From the NCBI GenBank assembly GCA_005791165.1, contig SXXW01000042.1, forward strand, positions 1 through 64,000: a stretch of 64,000 nucleotides of DNA. The letters are read 5' to 3'. The stretch is from Cytophagaceae bacterium (GTDB lineage Bacteria > Bacteroidota > Bacteroidia > Cytophagales > Spirosomataceae). The notes under the pieces are model-generated. The model saw only the letters and a list, made by a program, of their open reading frames with translations, had not been told where the DNA came from and made no database searches. A program made the position numbers and the translations under genes. Below, in pieces: positions 58,448 to 64,000 of this stretch (position 1 is its first letter; each line of letters starts with the position of its first letter).

Positions 58448-58626
58448 AATTCTCCAATTTACTTCATCAAAATGTTCTAAACTCTATAACATATCCCAAA
58501 AGTTAATGTATAATTATGATACAATAAATTATTTGTAATTTTTTTATACAATTTCATGAATAGATTTCCTTAAAAGATGTTAATTCTAATCATTCTTTTT
58601 AATTTCAAGGGATAAAAAATATTAAC

Positions 58627-59706
58627 ATGACTCAATCAAAAAATATTCGTGTAATGGTAGTAGGATGTGGCAATATGGGCGCCTCACACGCAAAAGCTTA
58701 TCATACCATTCCAGGATTTGAAATATGTGGGCTCGTTTCCACAGGCACAAGTAAGGAAAAACTAAATCAGGAATTAGGCGGTGGCCAAGCATTGTATTCT
58801 GATTATTATGAAGCGCTTAAGGACTCAAAACCCGATGCCGTTTGTATTTCAACCTACCCAGATACCCATGAGGCTTTTTCAATCGCTGCGTTGGAGGCCG
58901 GTTGCCATGTATTTTTAGAAAAACCAATTGCAGATTCATTAGCCGGAGCAGAGAATGTGGCAAAGGCTGTGTTGAAATCAGGTAAAAAATTAGTCGTAGG
59001 TTATATTTTACGTCATCATCCATCTTGGATTAAGTTCATAGAAATCACAAAAAACCTGGGCAAGCCTTTGGTAATGCGGATGAATTTAAACCAACAAAGT
59101 CACGGTTACATGTGGGATGTGCATCGTAATTTAATGAAGAGTTTAAGCCCGATTGTTGATTGTGGAGTTCATTATATTGACGTTATGTGCCAAATGACTC
59201 GCTCGAAACCTGTCCGAGTCTCGGCCATTGGTGCTAGATTAACAGAAGATATACCGGCAGGGAATTACAATTATGGTCAACTTCAAATTTATTTTGAAGA
59301 TGGATCAGTAGGTTGGTACGAGGCGGGTTGGGGTCCCATGATTTCCCAAACAGCTTATTTTGTCAAGGATGTTTTTGGACCCAAAGGTTCCGTTTCCATC
59401 GTGGCTAAAGAAGCAGGTGGTGAAGGCAAATCTTCCTCCATCGAAGCTCATACAAAAACAGAATCTCTTCGCGTTCACTGGGCAGATTTAGATGCCAAAA
59501 ATGAATTTAGCCGAGAGGATGACTGGGTCAACCTAACCGACGAGCCAAATCACCAGGAATTATGTGATCGCGAGCAACTATTTTTCTTAAAAGCTATTCA
59601 AGAAAATGTGGATTTAAAGGATCATTTAGATGACGCCGTAAACAGCCTTCGCATTGCTTTTGCTTGCGATGAATCGATCAAAAAGGGTACTATGATTCAG
59701 CTTTAA
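58627..59706 (+). CDS. Gfo/Idh/MocA family oxidoreductase
   Basis: 359 aa with Rossmann motif VVGCGNMGASHAKAY, LEKPIA and PIVDCGVHYIDVMCQMT, the last being the family DxGxHxxD motif. It is not close to the pair at 15.9-18.3 kb in sequence and stands alone between an SDR and a convergent peptidase. Substrate unknown. Confidence 0.87.
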   Translation: MTQSKNIRVMVVGCGNMGASHAKAYHTIPGFEICGLVSTGTSKEKLNQELGGGQALYSDYYEALKDSKPDAVCISTYPDTHEAFSIAALEAGCHVFLEKPIADSLAGAENVAKAVLKSGKKLVVGYILRHHPSWIKFIEITKNLGKPLVMRMNLNQQSHGYMWDVHRNLMKSLSPIVDCGVHYIDVMCQMTRSKPVRVSAIGARLTEDIPAGNYNYGQLQIYFEDGSVGWYEAGWGPMISQTAYFVKDVFGPKGSVSIVAKEAGGEGKSSSIEAHTKTESLRVHWADLDAKNEFSREDDWVNLTDEPNHQELCDREQLFFLKAIQENVDLKDHLDDAVNSLRIAFACDESIKKGTMIQL

Positions 59707-59731
59707 TCAATTAAATTGATTAAAGCTGAAT
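59695..59731. terminator. Near-perfect palindrome between convergent genes
   Basis: Two perfect 18-bp arms (ATTCAGCTTTAATCAATT and its complement) around one base. The left arm includes the stop codon of the Gfo gene. A T-rich stretch follows, so it should stop transcription from both sides. Confidence 0.75.
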
Positions 59732-59735
59732 GCTT

Positions 59736-61781
59736 TTATTTTAAATAGGTGCTCAACCAGTTGCCAACTTCCTGATAATGAAACTTCGAATTTTCAGGAT
59801 TTAAAATCCAATGATTTTCGGTTGGAAAAACAATCAATTTACTTGGAATCTTTAAGCGCTGATGGATGCTCCAATTTTCTAAGGTATTATTGATCGGCAC
59901 TCGGAAGTCATTCTCCCCTACGGTCATTAGCATCGGCGTTTTGAAATTAGCTGCATAACGCATTGGATTTTGTTCTTTCCACGTTTTTGTGGGTACCCAA
60001 GGCGCACCCCCATTCATCAATTCACGACCCCAAATCACATCCGAAGTACCCCATTGCGCCTCCGAATTGACTAAACCCGCATGCGCAATCAAGCATTTGA
60101 AATGTGAAGTGGTCGCCTGCATCCAGTTGGCAAAGTGTCCCCCATAAGAAGCTCCCCCAGCGGCTTGACGCGTCCCATCAATATATGAAAAGCGCTTAAT
60201 CGCATCCGCAGCAGCCTCTAAAATCTCATTCCCTGGTCCGCGAAATGGATCAAATTGTATATCCTGAGTAAACTTCTCGCCATATCCTGTGGAACCCGTA
60301 TAATCCGTCATGATCAACACATAGCCCGGTGCACCTAAAATATGTGCATTCCAGCGATATCCAAAATTGTCCTTAATCGAAATCGCGGGTCCCCCATGCA
60401 TTAATACAAACAATGGATATTTTTTATTCGGATCAAAGCCCGCTGGTTTCAGTACAAAGCTTCTCACTTTTTTACCCCGACTAGTTACCGTCCAAATTAC
60501 TTCTGGCCTCGGAATGTCTAAAGATGAAAGAACTTGATCATTACTTTTTGAGATGGGTATTTGTTGGCCGCCAACAAATGTAAATACTTCTGGGGGCGCT
60601 CCTAAATGTTGGTATGTAAAGGCAAAATTTCCTCCACTCGCCGGTGAAATAGCTGTATAAGAACCCATTTGGCCACCTAATACCGGAATGGTTTCACCAG
60701 AACCGATTGAAATTTTAATGATTCTATCCACGCCCTGATCTTCAATACTAGCCAAAACTTCAGATCCATGAACTTTGAAATCATTCATAGGCCGGTCTAG
60801 TTTGGCTGCCAACTCCATTTTACCGTTCATCGCGGGCCATGAATATCTAAACATTCGATTTATGTAGTAGAGCTTATTTCCATTTTCAGATCCTGTCGTA
60901 ATTAAATAACGTCCATCACTTGAAAAATCAACCGTGGCATAATCAATTCCATCGGAGGTTAATTGGGTTTCTTTACCCCCTAGAAGATTGACTTGAAATA
61001 AATTTGACGTGGACGATTGATATGCAGTCGTATTATAATCAGTACTTGCAGCAAAAACGATAGATTTATTGTCTGGTGCAAATGAAAATGAACCCAAATT
61101 AAAACCTTGAGATTTTACTAGGGAAACATCTTTGAATAAATTAACGGGTTGAGAACCACTTAGGAATAAATCCATCGCGAAAATGTGCGCTTGTTTCTCG
61201 TCCAGCCATGAGTCCCAATAACGAACAGGAAATGAGGTATAAACGCGTGCTTTCGCTTTGATTTTTTTCTTATCATCCGCCATTTTCCTACTTAAAGAAT
61301 CTGTAAATGCGGAAGGAAATACGCTAGATGTGAAGGCTAACCAACGGCCATCCGAGGATATTTTTGCAGCAGAAACACCTGTAGATATAGATGTTATTCT
61401 TTGCGCTTCGCCCCCATTTAATGGCAATGAATATAATTGGGGTGCTTCGTCGCCCTCTCTTTTGGCTGTAAAGTAAATTTTATCTCCTGAAGGTGACCAA
61501 AAATAATTATCCTCCCCGCTTTTGGAAGAAGTAATTCTTCTGGGACTTGTTTTTCCATCGGTATGGGCCAACCATAAATCCGTTGTTTGTTCGTCCAAAT
61601 TATACGAAGTTTCTATTTGGCTGTAGACAACCGATTTACCATCAGGCGAAATGGAAGGGGCTCCTACTTTTTTAAGTTTGACCATTATTCCATGAGTCAA
61701 TGGTTTAGAAACTTGATTTTGACCGAATGAAATATGAATAAATAAAAAGAGACCGCAGATTATAAGTAAAAATTTCCTCAT
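59736..61781 (-). CDS. S9-family prolyl oligopeptidase-like peptidase
   Basis: 681 aa with a signal peptide (about 1-20). An N-terminal beta-propeller (TolB/DPP-like blades, about 30-390) precedes an alpha/beta hydrolase domain. The catalytic Ser545 lies in GGASYGGHFAN, the Asp in GENDFRVP and His in TENHWIL. A periplasmic or surface dipeptidyl or acylaminoacyl peptidase. Confidence 0.9.
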   Translation of the reverse strand: MRKFLLIICGLFLFIHISFGQNQVSKPLTHGIMVKLKKVGAPSISPDGKSVVYSQIETSYNLDEQTTDLWLAHTDGKTSPRRITSSKSGEDNYFWSPSGDKIYFTAKREGDEAPQLYSLPLNGGEAQRITSISTGVSAAKISSDGRWLAFTSSVFPSAFTDSLSRKMADDKKKIKAKARVYTSFPVRYWDSWLDEKQAHIFAMDLFLSGSQPVNLFKDVSLVKSQGFNLGSFSFAPDNKSIVFAASTDYNTTAYQSSTSNLFQVNLLGGKETQLTSDGIDYATVDFSSDGRYLITTGSENGNKLYYINRMFRYSWPAMNGKMELAAKLDRPMNDFKVHGSEVLASIEDQGVDRIIKISIGSGETIPVLGGQMGSYTAISPASGGNFAFTYQHLGAPPEVFTFVGGQQIPISKSNDQVLSSLDIPRPEVIWTVTSRGKKVRSFVLKPAGFDPNKKYPLFVLMHGGPAISIKDNFGYRWNAHILGAPGYVLIMTDYTGSTGYGEKFTQDIQFDPFRGPGNEILEAAADAIKRFSYIDGTRQAAGGASYGGHFANWMQATTSHFKCLIAHAGLVNSEAQWGTSDVIWGRELMNGGAPWVPTKTWKEQNPMRYAANFKTPMLMTVGENDFRVPINNTLENWSIHQRLKIPSKLIVFPTENHWILNPENSKFHYQEVGNWLSTYLK

Positions 61782-61839
61782 GTTGGTAGTTTTAAAGTTA
61801 TAAATCTATTAATTTAATTATTCATTAACATTAAAAAAT

Positions 61840-63870
61840 ATGAAGAAAAAGTTATCGTTGTTTGTCTTGTCTGTTGGAATATTTTTTTCAAACGCCACTA
61901 CAGCCCAAAATTTCAAGTTTATCGACAAGTCGAATATGAACTTATCCGTAAAACCAGGGGATGATTTTGTCGAATATTCGAATGGAATATGGGTAAAAAA
62001 TCACCCAATTCCTGCCAAAGAAACCCGCTGGGGTAGTTTTAATGAAATTAGGGATTTTAATATCAAAGCGGTTAAACTCATTTTAGAAGAAACTGTGGCC
62101 AAACAAAAATCGCTAGCGAAAGGGTCTGTAGAAAGAAGAGTTGCTGATTTTTATGCGGCGGCAATGGATAGCTTACGAATTGAATCCTTGGGATTTGATC
62201 CCATTAAATCAGACTTAAAAAAGGTACAAGATATTCAAACTAGAGAAGATTTATTGAGAGAAATAGCTCGATTTAAAACGCAGGGCCTAGGTTCTCCATT
62301 CTTTGGGTCTTATGTTGGCCAAGATCGAAAAAATGTAAAAAAGATGGTGCCCCAATTTGGCCAAGGGGGGACTTCATTACCCGATCGTGATTATTATTTA
62401 AAGACGGATGCTCGTACCTTGAAGATTCAGGAAGCATTTAAAAAATATATTTCAACCTTATTTGAGTTGATTGGCACACCTACCAATCAAGCCAAATCCA
62501 ATGCGGAACAAATTTTCTTATTAGAGAAAAGGCTTGCCACTGCACAAATGGCGCGTGTTGAAATGCGTGATCCATACAAAACCTACAATAAATTTTCATT
62601 AGCTGATTTTCAAAAGCAAACGCCAAACATAAATTGGAATGAGCAATTCAAATTATTGGGCATTCCATCTCAAGATTCCATCTTAGTTAGCGCACCTAAA
62701 TTTTTAGTTGAAGTAAACAATACGTTAACCGATACGCCCATTGAAAATTTAAAATCCTATTTAACTTGGAATATTTTAAAAGGGTCAGCATCCTATTTAA
62801 GTAGTCCATTTGTGAAAGCTAGTTTTGACTATGCGAAATTCTTAAGTGGTCAAGAGACCCAAACTCCTCGTTGGCAACGCATGTCCACATTAACGGATGG
62901 AACGATTGGTGAACTTTTGGGTCAATTATATGTGGCAAAACACTTTAAACCAGAGGCAAAAGAACGCATGAAAGAATTATTAGTTAACATGCGAACTGCC
63001 TTTGCTAATCGAATAAATCGACTTGAATGGATGTCAGATCTGACTAAAAAGAAAGCGCTAGACAAATTAAATGCGTTTACTCCAAAGGTTGGATACCCAG
63101 ATAAATGGAAAAATTATGATGGGCTGGAAATAAATGCAGATTCATTTTATCAAAACATGAAGAATGCTAGTATTTGGGCATATAATGATAACATAAATCA
63201 ATTAGGAAAACCGGTGGACCGGACAAAATGGGGCATGACTCCGCCGACGGTCAATGCTTATTATAGTCCGACTATGAATGAAATTGTCTTTCCAGCAGGT
63301 ATTTTACAATTCCCATTTTTCTCTGCAGATGCGGATGATGCAATCAATTATGGAGGAATCGCAGCAGTTATTGGCCATGAAATGTCACATGGATTTGATG
63401 ATTCAGGAAGCCAATACGATAATGATGGGACGCTAAGAAACTGGTGGACGCCTGAAGATTTGTCTAAATTTAAAGCTAAAACGGTGCAGTTGGCAGCTCA
63501 ATATGACCAATATACGGTGGTAGACACGATACATGTCAACGGAAAGTTTACATTAGGTGAAAACATAGGAGATTTAGGAGGATTGAATATTGCTTATGAG
63601 GCGTTTAAAATGACAAAACAGGGACAATCTAAAAAGAAAATTGATGGGTTGACACCAGACCAACGATTCTTTTTGGCATGGGCGCAGGTTTGGAGAGGAT
63701 CATCTAGACCAGAAATGGCGGCTCAAATGATTAAAACAGATCCTCACTCGCCTGGCCAATATAGAACTATTGGTACTCCAGTTAATATGGATGCTTGGTA
63801 TGAAGCATTTAACGTAAAACCAGGAGATAAATTATACAAGAAACCTGAGGACCGAATTAAAATTTGGTAA
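61840..63870 (+). CDS. M13-family metallopeptidase (neprilysin-like)
   Basis: 676 aa with a signal peptide (about 1-22). Zinc motif HEMSH with His513, Glu514 and His517; the third ligand Glu is in GENIGDLGGLNIAYEAF. NAYYSPTMNEIVFPAGIL and CxxW-free C-terminus are family-like. An exported zinc oligopeptidase. Divergent from the S9 peptidase gene across 58 bp, perhaps sharing regulation. Confidence 0.92.
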   Translation: MKKKLSLFVLSVGIFFSNATTAQNFKFIDKSNMNLSVKPGDDFVEYSNGIWVKNHPIPAKETRWGSFNEIRDFNIKAVKLILEETVAKQKSLAKGSVERRVADFYAAAMDSLRIESLGFDPIKSDLKKVQDIQTREDLLREIARFKTQGLGSPFFGSYVGQDRKNVKKMVPQFGQGGTSLPDRDYYLKTDARTLKIQEAFKKYISTLFELIGTPTNQAKSNAEQIFLLEKRLATAQMARVEMRDPYKTYNKFSLADFQKQTPNINWNEQFKLLGIPSQDSILVSAPKFLVEVNNTLTDTPIENLKSYLTWNILKGSASYLSSPFVKASFDYAKFLSGQETQTPRWQRMSTLTDGTIGELLGQLYVAKHFKPEAKERMKELLVNMRTAFANRINRLEWMSDLTKKKALDKLNAFTPKVGYPDKWKNYDGLEINADSFYQNMKNASIWAYNDNINQLGKPVDRTKWGMTPPTVNAYYSPTMNEIVFPAGILQFPFFSADADDAINYGGIAAVIGHEMSHGFDDSGSQYDNDGTLRNWWTPEDLSKFKAKTVQLAAQYDQYTVVDTIHVNGKFTLGENIGDLGGLNIAYEAFKMTKQGQSKKKIDGLTPDQRFFLAWAQVWRGSSRPEMAAQMIKTDPHSPGQYRTIGTPVNMDAWYEAFNVKPGDKLYKKPEDRIKIW

Positions 63871-64000
63871 ACGAATCATTCAATGGTTTAGGCTATTTTC
63901 AAGCAATGGCATAAACCTTTTGAATTGCATCCAGATAAAGGCATAAAGAACAGGTAATTCTTGTCAAATTGCATGTATGCTACAGATGCACCGATTAAAT

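Noticed and set aside
63879-63924. Inverted repeat TTCAA-GGTTTA with TAAACC-TTGAA downstream of the M13 gene
   Set aside because: Loop about 20 nt and no T-run, so not a convincing terminator.
63888-63998. Minus-strand frame open to the window edge with about 37 codons and an N-terminal part missing
   Set aside because: Too short to separate from chance in A/T-rich DNA; no recognisable motif.

Overview
The window looks like chromosomal DNA of an AT-rich Bacteroidota, most likely a Cytophagales-type aerobe. I base this on TAnnTTTG-type promoters, almost no Shine-Dalgarno motifs, a TonB-dependent receptor, a Y_Y_Y/beta-propeller sensor protein, many periplasmic sugar-active enzymes, and Gfo/Idh/MocA plus sugar-isomerase clusters. 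The genus is not determinable from this sequence. Coding density is high; I found one tRNA and no rRNA, CRISPR array, insertion sequence, integrase or prophage.

Layout. 1-9.5 kb (minus): trigger factor, clpP, clpX, then a tight chain of a lipoprotein, an alpha/beta hydrolase, cmk, an FAD oxidoreductase and a large TolB-like outer-membrane protein. A tRNA-Leu(UAG) with its own promoter and terminator lies directly upstream of tig. 9.7-13.8 kb (plus): an overlooked 36-aa membrane peptide, a sodium:solute symporter, an MBOAT O-acyltransferase and an SGNH-type protein. 13.8-19.3 kb: a lipoprotein cyclophilin and an MFS transporter (minus), divergent from two Gfo/Idh/MocA oxidoreductases and a TIM-barrel isomerase (plus). 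19.4-30.5 kb (minus): an outer-membrane barrel and a small 'PP-tail' protein, then dnaG, nupC-like, ppk1, a 73-aa ORF, gyrB and purH. 30.6-43.4 kb: uronate/polysaccharide genes (GH88, kduD-like, GH105), a PhyH dioxygenase, a three-gene TonB-receptor operon with cysteine-motif partners, a malonyl-CoA-synthetase-like enzyme and a dehydrogenase-cytochrome fusion.

43.5-46.3 kb: an arsenic-type operon (arsR, arsI-like, arsC-like phosphatase) with an operator-like palindrome, and a YitT protein. 46.3-54.4 kb: a signalling block with two SpoIIE/PP2C phosphatases carrying different sensor halves, an RsbW-like kinase, a STAS protein with the phospho-serine position kept, and a GAF-PAS-class III cyclase-HD fusion. 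54.7-64 kb: M20 amidohydrolase, lipid kinase and CBS protein in one operon, an SDR, a third Gfo/Idh/MocA protein, an S9 peptidase and an M13 metallopeptidase.

The most interesting candidates are the partner-switching-plus-cyclase block (46.3-54.4 kb) and the TonB receptor with its CNGQC and CECC partners (33.7-37.6 kb), which I infer to be a metal-related uptake system. All function calls come from reading motifs and context; no database search was run.
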